This document shows, in pieces, positions 38,789-47,368 of a stretch of 64,000 bases of DNA. Both the position numbers and the translations under genes were made by a program. Origin of the DNA: Klebsiella quasipneumoniae subsp. quasipneumoniae (GTDB taxonomy: Bacteria > Pseudomonadota > Gammaproteobacteria > Enterobacterales > Enterobacteriaceae); assembly GCF_020525925.1 (NCBI RefSeq), contig NZ_CP084876.1, positions 2,790,001-2,854,000 of the forward strand, read 5' to 3'. The first letter of the stretch is position 1, and every line of letters begins with the position of its first letter. The notes beneath the pieces are model-generated. The model was not told the origin of the DNA. It saw nothing but the letters and a program-made list of their open reading frames with translations, and made no database searches.

Positions 38789-39967
38789 ATGCAAAAGCTG
38801 ATTAACGCCGTGCAGAACTATGCATGGGGAAGCCACACCGCCTTAACTGAACTGTATGGCATCGCCAACCCGGACAACCTGCCGATGGCAGAGCTGTGGA
38901 TGGGGGCGCATCCGAAGAGCAGCTCGCAGATCCTGGCGGCAGACGGCCAGCCGCGTTCGCTGCGCGAAGTGATTGATGCGGACAAAGCCGCCCTGCTCGG
39001 CGACAAAGTGGCGCAGCGCTTCGGTGAACTGCCGTTCCTGTTTAAAGTGCTGTGCGCCGCGCAGCCTCTCTCCATTCAGGTCCATCCTAACAAGCAGGCC
39101 TCCGAAGAGGGTTTCGCCCGCGAGAACGCCGCCGGCATCCCCCTCTCCGCCGCCGAACGTAACTACAAAGATCCGAACCACAAGCCGGAGCTGGTCTTCG
39201 CCCTGACCCCGTTCCTGGCGATGAACGCGTTTCGCGAGTTCAGCGAGATTGTCAGCCTGCTGCAGCCGGTGGCTAACGCGCACCCGGCGATCGGCGCCTT
39301 CCTGCAGCAGCCGGACGCGGCTCGCCTGAGCCAGCTGTTTGCCAGCCTGCTGAATATGCAGGGCGAGGAAAAAGCGCAGGCGCTGCAGGCGCTGCGCGAG
39401 GTGCTGGACCGCGAACAGGGCGAACCGTGGCAGACCATCCGCCTGATCGCCGAATTTTATCCCGACGACAGCGGCCTTTTCTCCCCGCTGCTGCTGAACG
39501 TGGTGAAGCTGAATCCGGGCGAAGCGATGTTCCTGTTTGCCGAAACGCCGCACGCGTATCTGCAGGGGGTGGCGCTGGAGGTGATGGCCAACTCGGATAA
39601 CGTGCTGCGCGCCGGCCTGACGCCGAAGTACATTGATATCCCTGAGCTGGTGGCCAACGTCAAGTTCGAGGCCAAACCGGCGGGTGAGCTGCTGACCCAG
39701 CCGCAGCGGCACGGCGCGGAGCTGGACTTCCCGATCCCGGTGGAAGATTTTGCCTTCTCGCTGCACGATCTCTCCGCCGAGGCCAGCGATCTGGCCCAGG
39801 CGAGCGCGGCGATCGTTTTCTGCGTCGACGGCGAAGCCCTGCTGCGCAAAGGCGACCAGAGCCTGACCCTCAAGCCGGGCGAATCGGCCTTTGTGGCCGC
39901 CAATGAATCGCCGGTGCAGGTCAGCGGCCATGGCCGCGTGGCGCGCGTGTTCAATAAGCTCCAGTAA
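38789..39967 (+). CDS. manA: Mannose-6-phosphate isomerase
   Basis: The 392-residue type I phosphomannose isomerase interconverts fructose-6-P and mannose-6-P. Zinc ligands are in place: Q97 and H99 in SIQVHPNK, E134 in HKPELVFAL and the histidine in ETPHAYLQG. I start it at MQKLINAVQNYAWGS (ATG 38789), like E. coli; the earlier in-frame ATG (38771) is not conserved. It is divergent from fumA, as in E. coli, and supplies mannose sugars for capsule and LPS. Confidence 0.96.
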   Translation: MQKLINAVQNYAWGSHTALTELYGIANPDNLPMAELWMGAHPKSSSQILAADGQPRSLREVIDADKAALLGDKVAQRFGELPFLFKVLCAAQPLSIQVHPNKQASEEGFARENAAGIPLSAAERNYKDPNHKPELVFALTPFLAMNAFREFSEIVSLLQPVANAHPAIGAFLQQPDAARLSQLFASLLNMQGEEKAQALQALREVLDREQGEPWQTIRLIAEFYPDDSGLFSPLLLNVVKLNPGEAMFLFAETPHAYLQGVALEVMANSDNVLRAGLTPKYIDIPELVANVKFEAKPAGELLTQPQRHGAELDFPIPVEDFAFSLHDLSAEASDLAQASAAIVFCVDGEALLRKGDQSLTLKPGESAFVAANESPVQVSGHGRVARVFNKLQ

Positions 39968-40010
39968 ACGACAGACCTTTCAGGTCGCGCTTACTGATTA
40001 TGACAACTCA

Positions 40011-40040
40011 GCCAGGCGGTCTCTCCGCCTGGCTTCATTT
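40011..40040 (+). terminator. Hairpin after manA
   Basis: GCCAGGCGG-TCTCT-CCGCCTGGC is a perfect 9-bp stem followed by TTCATTTAT. The T run is weak, so termination before ydgA may be partial. Confidence 0.6.
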
Positions 40041-40053
40041 ATGGACAAATGCT

Positions 40054-41613
40054 ATGAAAAAATCGCTGGTCGCAGCAGGAATCATCGTGGCGCTGGGCGT
40101 GGTATGGACAGGCGGCGCCTGGTACACCGGCAAACAGCTGGAAGGCCGGATTGCCGATATGGTGCAGCAGGCTAACGCGCAGTTACGCAGCAGCGCGCCG
40201 GAGTCAGGTCTGGAGCTGAGCTATCAGGACTACCAGCGCGGGCTGTTCAGCAGCCATCTGCAGCTGGTGGTGAAGCCGATCGCCGGTCAGGCTAACGGCT
40301 GGCTGGCCGCCGGGCAGAGCGTGGTGCTTGACGAGGTGGTCGATCACGGCCCCTTCCCGCTGGCCTCGTTAAAAACCTTTAATCTGGCCCCGGCGATGGC
40401 CTCGGTCCACACCACGCTGGTGAAAAACGACGCCAGCCAGGCGCTGTTCGAAATAGCCAAAGGCAATACCCCCTTTACCGTCGATACGCGCATCGCCTAC
40501 AGCGGCGACAGCCAGTCGGCGATCGTCCTCAATGCCCTCGACTACGCCAAAGGGGATGAGAAAGTCACCTTCAGCGGCGGCGAGTTCCAGCTCGACGCCG
40601 ACCGCGACGGCAAAAACATCAGCCTGAAGGGCCAGGCCGGCAGCGGCCAGATCGATGCTCTCAACGAATATAATCAGAAGGTGCAGCTGCGCTTCGTCAA
40701 CCTGACCACCGACGGCGCCACCGAGCTGGCCAGCTTCAACGAGCGTATCGGCCAGCAAAAAATGACCCTCGATAAACTGGCCATCAGTGTCGAAGGCAAA
40801 GAGCTGGCGCTGGTTGACGGCATGGCGCTGGACGGCGGCTCCACGCTGACCAAGGACGGCAAAGGCGTGAACAGCCAGGTGAACTACACCGTCAACAGCC
40901 TGAAGCTGCAGGGTCAGGATATGGGTAGCGGCAAACTGACGCTGAAAGTGGATAACGTCGACGGTCAGGCGTGGCACCAGTTCAGCCAGCAGTACAGCGC
41001 GCAGTCTCAGGCGCTGCTGGCGAAACCAGAGCTGGCGCAGAACCCGGAGCTGTACCAGCAGGCGCTTACCGAAACCCTGTTCAATGCGCTGCCGATCCTG
41101 CTTAAGGGCAATCCGTCGGTGACTATCTCACCGCTGAGCTGGCGCAATGCCAAAGGCGAAAGCAGCCTCAACCTCTCGGTGCTGCTGAAAGATCCGGCCC
41201 TGGTGACCGCCCCGCCGCAGACCCTGGCGGACAGCCTGGATCGCGTGGTGCAGTCCCTTGACGGCAAAGTGGTGATCCCGGTGGATATGGCGACGGAGTT
41301 TATGACTAAGATCGCCGGTCTGGAAGGCTACCAGCCAGCCGACGCCGCCAAACTCGCCGATCAGCAGGTCAAAGGCCTGGCGGCGATGGGCCAGATGTTC
41401 CGCATCACCACCATGGAAGATAACGCCATCAGCAGCAGCCTGCAGTACGCGAACGGTCAGGTGACGCTGAACGGCCAGAAAATGCCGCTGGAGGATTTTG
41501 CCGCGATGTTTGGTCTCGAAGCGCCTTCGTTACCGGACAGCGCGCCGCAGGAGGGCCAGCCGCAGCAGGATGACGCCGCGCCTCAGCAGGACGACGCCGC
41601 CCCGCAGCCGTAA
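40054..41613 (+). CDS. ydgA: DUF945-family envelope protein YdgA
   Basis: The 519-residue protein has an N-terminal membrane anchor (KKSLVAAGIIVALGVVWTGG) and a large periplasmic DUF945 part. It is a little longer than E. coli YdgA because of a C-terminal low-complexity tail in which QQDDAAPQ occurs twice in tandem. Its function is unknown; in E. coli it follows manA, as here. I use the ATG at 40054 just before the anchor. Earlier in-frame codons cover the manA hairpin. Confidence 0.92.
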   Translation: MKKSLVAAGIIVALGVVWTGGAWYTGKQLEGRIADMVQQANAQLRSSAPESGLELSYQDYQRGLFSSHLQLVVKPIAGQANGWLAAGQSVVLDEVVDHGPFPLASLKTFNLAPAMASVHTTLVKNDASQALFEIAKGNTPFTVDTRIAYSGDSQSAIVLNALDYAKGDEKVTFSGGEFQLDADRDGKNISLKGQAGSGQIDALNEYNQKVQLRFVNLTTDGATELASFNERIGQQKMTLDKLAISVEGKELALVDGMALDGGSTLTKDGKGVNSQVNYTVNSLKLQGQDMGSGKLTLKVDNVDGQAWHQFSQQYSAQSQALLAKPELAQNPELYQQALTETLFNALPILLKGNPSVTISPLSWRNAKGESSLNLSVLLKDPALVTAPPQTLADSLDRVVQSLDGKVVIPVDMATEFMTKIAGLEGYQPADAAKLADQQVKGLAAMGQMFRITTMEDNAISSSLQYANGQVTLNGQKMPLEDFAAMFGLEAPSLPDSAPQEGQPQQDDAAPQQDDAAPQP

Positions 41614-41625
41614 TTTATCGGCTCA

Positions 41626-41660
41626 GGAGACGGCCACCGCGCGCCGTCTCCGTCATTTTC
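41626..41660 (+). terminator. Intrinsic terminator after ydgA
   Basis: GGAGACGGC and GCCGTCTCC form a 9-bp stem (loop caccgcgc) followed by GTCATTTTC, 13 bases after the stop. It also abuts the end of the malI remnant. Confidence 0.75.
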
Positions 41661-41922
41661 TCGTCACCAGCCGCGGGGGCATGATCTGATTTCGCGTCTC
41701 GCCCGCGCCCTCCTCCAGCCGCCGCAGCATCGACTCCGCCAGCGTTTTTCCCATCTCGCGCGCCGGGGTGGTGACCCAGGTGAGCGGCAGGTCGTCAAGC
41801 GCGGCCTCAGGCACATCGGCGAACGCCGCCAGCGCCACCCGCTGCTCGAAGTAGCTGTCGACGCCATCCTCCCCGCTCTGCCTTCCGGCGCGCAGCAGAC
41901 CGAACCACGCGCTGATCGCCGG
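41653..41922 (-). pseudogene. malI: malI remnant: C-terminal end of a LacI-family regulator
   Basis: About 90 codons of the C-terminal effector domain of a LacI-type regulator survive, from AWFGLLRAGRQSGEDG through LTWVTTPAREMGKTLAESML to the stop. No start codon, DNA-binding domain or N-terminal half is present. It ends abruptly at about 41920, where the opposite strand becomes the end of a MalY-type aminotransferase. MalI as the source is inferred from this neighbour and from the fact that malI and malXY are divergent in E. coli, downstream of ydgA. Confidence 0.75.
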
Positions 41923-41923
41923 G

Positions 41924-42061
41924 CAGAAGGTGGCGATTATGCCGGGGTATACCTATGGTCCCGAAGGCAATGGCTTTCTGCGCCTCAATGTCGGCTGTCC
42001 ACGCGAGAAGCTGGAGCGCGGTGTCGCAGGGCTAATAGCCGCCCTGCGCAGCCTTATCTGA
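41924..42061 (+). pseudogene. malY: malY remnant: C-terminal end of a PLP aminotransferase
   Basis: The last 45 or so codons of a MalY/PatB-type pyridoxal-phosphate enzyme remain: KVAIMPGYTYGPEGNGFLRL, then NVGCPREKLERGVAGL, then the stop. The conserved RLNVGCPR stretch marks the end of the catalytic domain. No start or upstream part is present. Together with the malI remnant it forms the two outer ends of a divergent malI-malXY locus whose middle has been lost. Confidence 0.75.
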
Positions 42062-42216
42062 TGCGCCGGCAAAGTGAATTATCTGGTTGTCAAACCCTAT
42101 CCTGCCTGCCAGATGGCTGGCAGGATGATCGAGGCTTTCCCCCTGGCGCAGGCAAACCCTGTAGCGGCCATGAATGACTCTCGCGCCCGGCTGATGTCGG
42201 CATTATTAAAATAATT

Positions 42217-42230
42217 TTGATATTCCTCAA
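42217..42230. promoter_or_regulatory. FNR site upstream of ydfZ
   Basis: TTGATATTCCTCAA matches the FNR consensus with one mismatch. It is centred at 42223.5. A -10-like TATTAA at 42253-42258 puts the transcript start near 42265, which is the class II (-41.5) activator spacing. E. coli ydfZ is FNR-activated, so this site is probably functional. Confidence 0.75.
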
Positions 42231-42305
42231 AACTTTTTTAGGAAGGAAGCGGTATTAATTTGGCCGCTTAATCATTGCTTACACTGGTTTATTGAGGAGG
42301 AGAGC

Positions 42306-42509
42306 ATGAAAACCTATGACCGTAATCGTAACGCTATTGCCACCGGCAGTATGGTCATGATCGCCGGTAACGGTACGACGGGCGTGATTAAAGCGATCCA
42401 TGGCGAGGGGAAAACCGCCGAGCAGCTGCGTCGGGCGGACTGCGTGGAAATCGACGGCTGCGAGGGCCGCTTCTGTCCGTTAGATCTGATCCGTCTCGGT
42501 TTCCATTAA
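42306..42509 (+). CDS. ydfZ: YdfZ-family small protein
   Basis: The 67-residue protein ([18 protein letters not shown]...) matches E. coli YdfZ in length and pattern, including GTTGVIKAI, the TAEQLRRAD segment and the C-terminal [10 protein letters not shown]. The fold looks like a small beta barrel with a KOW-like GNGTTGVI. YdfZ was reported to carry selenium, but its function is unknown. GAGGAGGAG precedes the start, and an FNR-type promoter lies upstream. Confidence 0.9.
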   Translation: MKTYDRNRNAIATGSMVMIAGNGTTGVIKAIHGEGKTAEQLRRADCVEIDGCEGRFCPLDLIRLGFH

Positions 42510-42535
42510 TCCCTGCCGCCAGGGCAACATGAGCA

Positions 42536-42560
42536 GGCCACCCAGGGTGGCCTCTCCTTT
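42536..42560 (+). terminator. Intrinsic terminator after ydfZ
   Basis: GGCCACCC-A-GGGTGGCC is followed by TCTCCTTTA. The compact stem lies 26 bases after the ydfZ stop and may also serve the convergent gene that ends at 42580. Confidence 0.65.
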
Positions 42561-42579
42561 ACCGGCCTGATACAGGCGC

Positions 42580-43098
42580 TTAGCGAAAGCTCCACTGAAT
42601 ACTCATCACAAAGATCGCCGGGAGAATAATCCCGCCCTCGACGCCGAAATAATCGGTAAAGTTATACTGCAGACCATGATAGATATAGGGCGAAAAACCG
42701 ACGCCGGTGATTTTTTTGGCGGTGCGGTAGGTGCCTGAGTCGCCGCAGTGGCTGAAAGCGTCAAAGAAAAATTCTCCGGTATAGGCATACACCCCTTTCA
42801 GCAGCCAGCCGGTGTCGTTTTTCAGCCAGTCGCGGCGCACGCCGAGGGTCAGACAGCGATCGTCGAAGCTGTTTTTCATGGTGCCGACCAGCGCGCTGTA
42901 TTTTGAATCCGCTGAAAACTTGCGCTCCACCGAGAAAAAGTTGTTGTTGAAATGCTCGTTATATTGTCCGTGGTTGCCGGTCATGTGATAAACATAGGAA
43001 CCGGTATTCATCGAATAGAGATTTAATTCCCCGGCCTGCGCCGACGGCATGGCAACCAACAGCAGCCCGGATAACACAACCCATAATTTATTCAACAT
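42580..43098 (-). CDS. Exported protein of unknown function, possible small outer-membrane barrel
   Basis: The 172-residue protein has a signal peptide (MLNKLWVVLSGLLLVAMPSAQA, cleavage after 22). The mature part of 150 residues has alternating polar and aromatic strands (SYVYHMTG, WLLKGVYAYTGEF, GFSPYIYHGLQYNF, YFGVEGGIILPAIFVMSIQW). This pattern and size resemble eight-stranded outer-membrane barrels, but the C-terminus (WSFR) does not end in the usual phenylalanine. Two cysteines in the mature part may pair. I do not recognise a family. Confidence 0.72.
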   Translation of the reverse strand: MLNKLWVVLSGLLLVAMPSAQAGELNLYSMNTGSYVYHMTGNHGQYNEHFNNNFFSVERKFSADSKYSALVGTMKNSFDDRCLTLGVRRDWLKNDTGWLLKGVYAYTGEFFFDAFSHCGDSGTYRTAKKITGVGFSPYIYHGLQYNFTDYFGVEGGIILPAIFVMSIQWSFR

Positions 43099-43298
43099 TC
43101 AGTAACCTACGCCACACCCGTAAAAAAAGAACCCGGCATACTATCACCGCTAAGCTAAACCAAAGGGCAATCAGATAAACCGGCGCTCGTCGCGGCAGGC
43201 AAACATGACGCTATATGCACTATAGCAGTCGCCCTCTCGCCTGGTGAGCGCCAGCGGCTATACTGCAGACACATTCATCTCATCGATTAAGGACTGCT

Positions 43299-43652
43299 GT
43301 GTTAGCCACTCTCCTCGTTGCGCTGGTCGCTATTATTCATCTCGCCATCCTGGTGCTGGAGATGTTTTTCTGGGAAGCGCCCGCCGGGCGCCGGGCCTTT
43401 AACCTCAGCGCCGATTTCGCCCGGGAAACCCGGGTGCTGGCGGCCAACCAGGGGTTGTATAACGGTTTCCTGGCCGCCGGCCTGGCGTGGGGGCTATGGC
43501 TGAGGGAGTCCGGCGAGCCGGTGGTGATCTTTTTCCTCGCCTGCGTGCTGGCCGCCGGGGTATTCGGCGCGCTGACCGCCAGCCGCAAAATTCTCTATAT
43601 TCAGGCGCTGCCCGCGCTGCTGGCGCTGCTGGCGGTGCTGACGCAGGGGTAG
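43299..43652 (+). CDS. DUF1304-family membrane protein
   Basis: The 117-residue protein has four hydrophobic segments and the DUF1304 features HLAILVLEMFFWEAP, then NQGLYNGFLAAGL. The start is a GTG (43299) with AAGGA five bases upstream. Its function is unknown. It stands alone between the exported protein and yedE. Confidence 0.85.
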   Translation: MLATLLVALVAIIHLAILVLEMFFWEAPAGRRAFNLSADFARETRVLAANQGLYNGFLAAGLAWGLWLRESGEPVVIFFLACVLAAGVFGALTASRKILYIQALPALLALLAVLTQG

Positions 43653-43755
43653 GGCCTTGATCTAAAACAGAGAAAGCTGGCGGTAAGGCGGATACTATGT
43701 GCCCACTTCGGTCGGTCATCGACCTTTAATACCTTCTGAGTTCAGAGGCATTTTT

Positions 43756-44967
43756 ATGACATGGCAATCCTTCAAACAGGCCTGGCTTATCCGGTTCTGG
43801 TCCCCCGTCCCGGCGGTCATCGCCGCGGGCATTCTCTCAACCTACTATTTTGGCATCACCGGCACCTTCTGGGCGGTGACCGGCGAATTTACCCGCTGGG
43901 GTGGCCAGCTGCTGCAGCTGCTGGGGGTCCACAGCGAACAGTGGGGCTATTATCAGCTGATCCATCTCGACGGGACGCCGCTGACCCGCATCGACGGCAG
44001 GATGATCATCGGCATGTTCGGCGGCTGCCTGGCCGCGGCGCTGTGGGCCAATAACGTCAAATTGCGCTTGCCACGCAGCCGGATCCGCATTGTGCAAGCC
44101 GTAGCCGGGGGTATCATCGCCGGGTTCGGCGCGCGGCTGGCGATGGGCTGCAATCTGGCGGCCTTTTTCACCGGCATTCCGCAGTTCTCCCTGCACGCCT
44201 GGCTGTTTGCCATCGCCACCGCCATCGGCTCCTGGTTTGGCGCTCGCTTCACCCTGCTGCCTCTTTTTCGCATACCGGTAAAAATGCAAAAGGTATCCGC
44301 TGCTTCGCCGTTAACCCAAAAACCGCAGCAGGCGCGCCGCCGTTTCCGCCTGGGCATGGTGATCTTTTTCGCCATGATCGGCTGGGGCCTGCTCACCGCC
44401 GCAGACCACCCTGCGCTCGGCCTGGCGATGCTGTTCGGCATCGGCTTCGGTCTGCTTATCGAGCGCGCGCAGATCTGCTTCACCTCCGCCTTTCGCGATA
44501 TGTGGATCACCGGCCGGACGGTGATGGCGAAGGCGATAATCTTCGGCATGGCGGCGAGCGCCATCGGCATCTTCAGCTATGTGCAACTGGGGATGGCGCC
44601 GAAAATCATGTGGGCCGGTCCCAACGCGGCGATTGGCGGGTTGCTGTTTGGCTTTGGCATCGTGCTGGCCGGCGGCTGTGAAACCGGCTGGATGTACCGG
44701 GCGGTGGAAGGCCAGGTTCACTACTGGTGGGTGGGGCTGGGCAACGTTATCGGCTCCACGCTGCTCGCCTGGTGCTGGGACGATATCGCCGCCCCGCTCG
44801 CCACCCACTGGCAAAAGGTCAACCTGCTGAACGCTTTTGGTCCCTTCGGCGGACTGCTGGCGACCTATCTGCTGCTGCTGATCGCCCTGCTGCTGGTGAT
44901 CGCCTGGGAGAGACATTTTTTCCGCCGCCAGTCGGCAGCGGTCCGGACCGCGAAGGAGAGCGCATGA
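43756..44967 (+). CDS. yedE: YeeE/YedE-family sulfur/selenium transport membrane protein
   Basis: The 403-residue protein has about ten membrane segments with paired cysteine motifs GCNLAAFF (131-138) and GGCETGW later on. These match the YeeE/YedE (TsuA-like) family, in which cysteines relay thiosulfate or a related sulfur/selenium compound across the membrane. The start is the ATG at 43756 after AGAGG. Its stop overlaps the yedF start (ATGA), so the two are translationally coupled, as in E. coli. Confidence 0.92.
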   Translation: MTWQSFKQAWLIRFWSPVPAVIAAGILSTYYFGITGTFWAVTGEFTRWGGQLLQLLGVHSEQWGYYQLIHLDGTPLTRIDGRMIIGMFGGCLAAALWANNVKLRLPRSRIRIVQAVAGGIIAGFGARLAMGCNLAAFFTGIPQFSLHAWLFAIATAIGSWFGARFTLLPLFRIPVKMQKVSAASPLTQKPQQARRRFRLGMVIFFAMIGWGLLTAADHPALGLAMLFGIGFGLLIERAQICFTSAFRDMWITGRTVMAKAIIFGMAASAIGIFSYVQLGMAPKIMWAGPNAAIGGLLFGFGIVLAGGCETGWMYRAVEGQVHYWWVGLGNVIGSTLLAWCWDDIAAPLATHWQKVNLLNAFGPFGGLLATYLLLLIALLLVIAWERHFFRRQSAAVRTAKESA

Positions 44968-45197
44968 AGAACATCATCCCTGATTATCGCCTGGACATGG
45001 TCGGCGAGCCCTGCCCCTATCCGGCGGTCGCCACCCTGGAGGCGATGCCCTCCCTGCAAAAAGGCGAGATCCTCGAAGTGATTAGCGACTGTCCGCAGTC
45101 GATCAATAACATTCCGCTTGATGCCAGGAACCATGGCTATACGGTGCTGGATATTCAGCAGGATGGCCCGACTATTCGCTATTTGATCCAGAAGTAA
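44964..45197 (+). CDS. yedF: TusA-family sulfur carrier YedF
   Basis: The 77-residue SirA/TusA-fold protein has the CPxP motif CPYP (C17-P20) in the expected N-terminal position. It probably accepts the sulfur or selenium group moved by YedE and hands it to a cytoplasmic enzyme. The start overlaps the yedE stop by four bases, with GGAG upstream. Confidence 0.93.
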   Translation: MKNIIPDYRLDMVGEPCPYPAVATLEAMPSLQKGEILEVISDCPQSINNIPLDARNHGYTVLDIQQDGPTIRYLIQK

Positions 45198-45209
45198 CCC
45201 CGTTGCCCC

Positions 45210-45231
45210 GCCGGCGACCTTCATCGCCGGC
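45210..45231 (+). terminator. Hairpin after yedF
   Basis: GCCGGCGA-CCTTCA-TCGCCGGC is a perfect 8-bp stem 12 bases after the stop. The following sequence ATGGGTTTCC is only weakly T-rich. Confidence 0.5.
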
Positions 45232-45449
45232 ATGGGTTTCCCCGTCTCCCGTCACGCCATTTCCTCACCACCAGAGGGGCCGTGCAGGCAAACGATTGCA
45301 ATACATTGTAACACTTGAAACGATGTTCCAGTTATCCAATAACCCTTAATATAACGCGCCTATATTATTAAAATACGAATAAGTGACTTCGTGAATGGTT
45401 TCTGCCGCTACCGGCCAAAGCCGCGCACCGCAACACAATAAGGATCGAA

Positions 45450-45842
45450 ATGGAACTGCTGGCCAGGCTGGGTCATTTTTTTGAGCAAGTGCGTTCAGAT
45501 GCCGATTTTGCCACCTTCGCCAGTGAACTGCGTCGGCATCAGGTCTCGTGTTATATCTACTTTGTCTCTACCGGCAATATGAATTTCGTGATGGCCAACG
45601 ACGAGGTGATCACGATAAAAAGCGCCCGCGGCCTGCTGCGCGTGCGCAGCGCCCCCAGCCATCGGCTGACCTCGGCCGCGGTCATCCGCCATTTTGCCGG
45701 CGCCATCAACTTTGAACAGTACTGCAGGGATCTCGCCAGCGCCGGGGTGTTTAAGTGGAGCGTCGACCTGGACGAGGAGACTCGCCACTACTGGTCGAAG
45801 GAAAACAGGCTGCTGTATAAAGAGAGCCTGATTCCCCCCTGA
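45450..45842 (+). CDS. DUF1398-family protein
   Basis: The 130-residue cytoplasmic protein resembles the DUF1398 (YbcV-like) family: F-x-x-Y-x-x-x-L pattern with NFEQYCRDLASAGVFKWSVD and the C-terminal YWSKENRLLYKESLIPP. Its function is unknown. AAGGA is correctly placed. It stands alone after a 252-base gap in which I see no gene. Confidence 0.8.
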   Translation: MELLARLGHFFEQVRSDADFATFASELRRHQVSCYIYFVSTGNMNFVMANDEVITIKSARGLLRVRSAPSHRLTSAAVIRHFAGAINFEQYCRDLASAGVFKWSVDLDEETRHYWSKENRLLYKESLIPP

Positions 45843-45881
45843 GCGGGTCCCAGGGGGAAGCCTGGCCTGAGGGGCCAGCCC

Positions 45882-46040
45882 TTAATCGCGGGTCTGCACC
45901 CAGAAGGCGTGGATCAGGCCTGGAATATAGCCCAGCAGGGTCAGAATAATGTTGAGAATAAACGCCCAGCCGAAACCTTTCCCCAGCAGTACTCCCAGCG
46001 GCGGCAGAATGATAGTAAAAACGATTCTCCAGAATCCCAT
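45882..46040 (-). CDS. YqaE/Pmp3-family small membrane protein
   Basis: The 52-residue protein reads MGFWRIVFTIILPPLGVLLG..., with two hydrophobic segments joined by a short GKGFGWAF turn and the family end LGYIPGLIHAFWVQTRD. Pmp3/YqaE proteins are found from bacteria to plants and relate to membrane potential and stress. GGGAGAG is six bases before the ATG. Both strands in this gap are otherwise empty. Confidence 0.88.
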   Translation of the reverse strand: MGFWRIVFTIILPPLGVLLGKGFGWAFILNIILTLLGYIPGLIHAFWVQTRD

Positions 46041-46321
46041 AAGCTCTCCCTTCATCTAACGGCAATATTTTACTAAGTTATTCAATAGTTAAGCATAGAC
46101 GCTTTTCACCGCTTCGCCAGCAGGCGGCCCATCATCTCCGGTAACAAAAATTATTCCCTGCCGTCACGGATAAAAAAGTCCGCCAAAACATCCACTTTTC
46201 TGGCTCATGCTGCGGGCCCGGCAGCGAACCGCACAGATTGTCAGTTGACCTGGCTGCGAGTCAGGACTAAGCCTGGAGGAGTTTTATCACATCGAGTCGT
46301 TTTACCAACCGGAGAATATCC

Positions 46322-47320
46322 ATGAGTAAACTTGGGATTAATGGTTTTGGTCGTATCGGACGTCTGGTGTTACGCCGTTTATTAGAAGTCGACAGCAGCC
46401 TCGAGGTGGTGGCTATCAACGACCTCACCTCGCCAAAAGTACTGGCCTACCTGCTAAAGCATGATTCAAACTACGGCCCCTTCCCGTGGAGCGTCGACTT
46501 CACGGAAGATGCGCTGATCGTCAACGGTAAGACCATCACCGTGTATGCCGAAAAAGAGGCGCAGCATATTCCGTGGCAGGCGGCGGGCGCGGAAGTGATT
46601 GTGGAGTGTACCGGGTTCTACACCTCGGCAGAGAAATCGCAGGCCCATCTCCAGGCCGGCGCGCGCAAGGTGCTGATTTCCGCCCCCGCCGGCGAGATGA
46701 AAACTATCGTCTATAACGTCAACGATGACACCCTGACGCCGGATGACACCATTATCTCCGTCGCCTCCTGCACCACCAACTGCCTGGCGCCGATGGCCAA
46801 AGTCCTGCAGGATGCCTTCGGCATCACCGTAGGCACCATGACCACTATCCACGCCTATACCGGCACCCAGTCGCTGGTGGACGGGCCGCGCGGTAAAGAT
46901 CTGCGCGCCTCCAGGGCGGCGGCGGAAAACGTCATCCCGCACACTACCGGCGCGGCCAAGGCTATCGGCCTGGTGATCCCCGCCCTGAGCGGGAAGCTGA
47001 AAGGCCATGCCCAGCGCGTACCGACCAAAACCGGCTCAGTGACGGAGCTGGTGTCGGTGCTGGAGAAAAAAGTGACTGCGGATGAGGTCAATCAGGCGAT
47101 GAAGCAGGCGGCAGAGGGCAATGAATCCTTTGGCTACACCGAAGAAGAGATTGTCTCTTCCGATATCATCGGCAGCCATTTCGGTTCAATCTACGATGCC
47201 ACCCAGCTGGAGATTGTGGAGGCCGGCGGCGTACAGCTGGTGAAAACCGTCGCCTGGTACGATAACGAATACGGCTTTGTCACCCAGCTGATCCGCGTGC
47301 TGGAGAAATTTGCCCGCTAA
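46322..47320 (+). CDS. gapC: Glyceraldehyde-3-phosphate dehydrogenase, GapC type
   Basis: The 332-residue enzyme has the NAD-binding [10 protein letters not shown]34 in INDLT (NAD rather than NADP), catalytic C150 in SCTTNC and H177 in IHAYT. It is convergent with aldA, exactly the place of gapC in E. coli, where K-12 has only a broken copy. Here the frame is complete and all catalytic residues are present. It would be a second GAPDH beside GapA, possibly for glycolaldehyde- or stress-linked flux. Confidence 0.92.
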   Translation: MSKLGINGFGRIGRLVLRRLLEVDSSLEVVAINDLTSPKVLAYLLKHDSNYGPFPWSVDFTEDALIVNGKTITVYAEKEAQHIPWQAAGAEVIVECTGFYTSAEKSQAHLQAGARKVLISAPAGEMKTIVYNVNDDTLTPDDTIISVASCTTNCLAPMAKVLQDAFGITVGTMTTIHAYTGTQSLVDGPRGKDLRASRAAAENVIPHTTGAAKAIGLVIPALSGKLKGHAQRVPTKTGSVTELVSVLEKKVTADEVNQAMKQAAEGNESFGYTEEEIVSSDIIGSHFGSIYDATQLEIVEAGGVQLVKTVAWYDNEYGFVTQLIRVLEKFAR

Positions 47321-47368
47321 GTGAACGGCGGACAGCCTGCGCTGCCCGCCGATTCTGCATTGAGCGCC

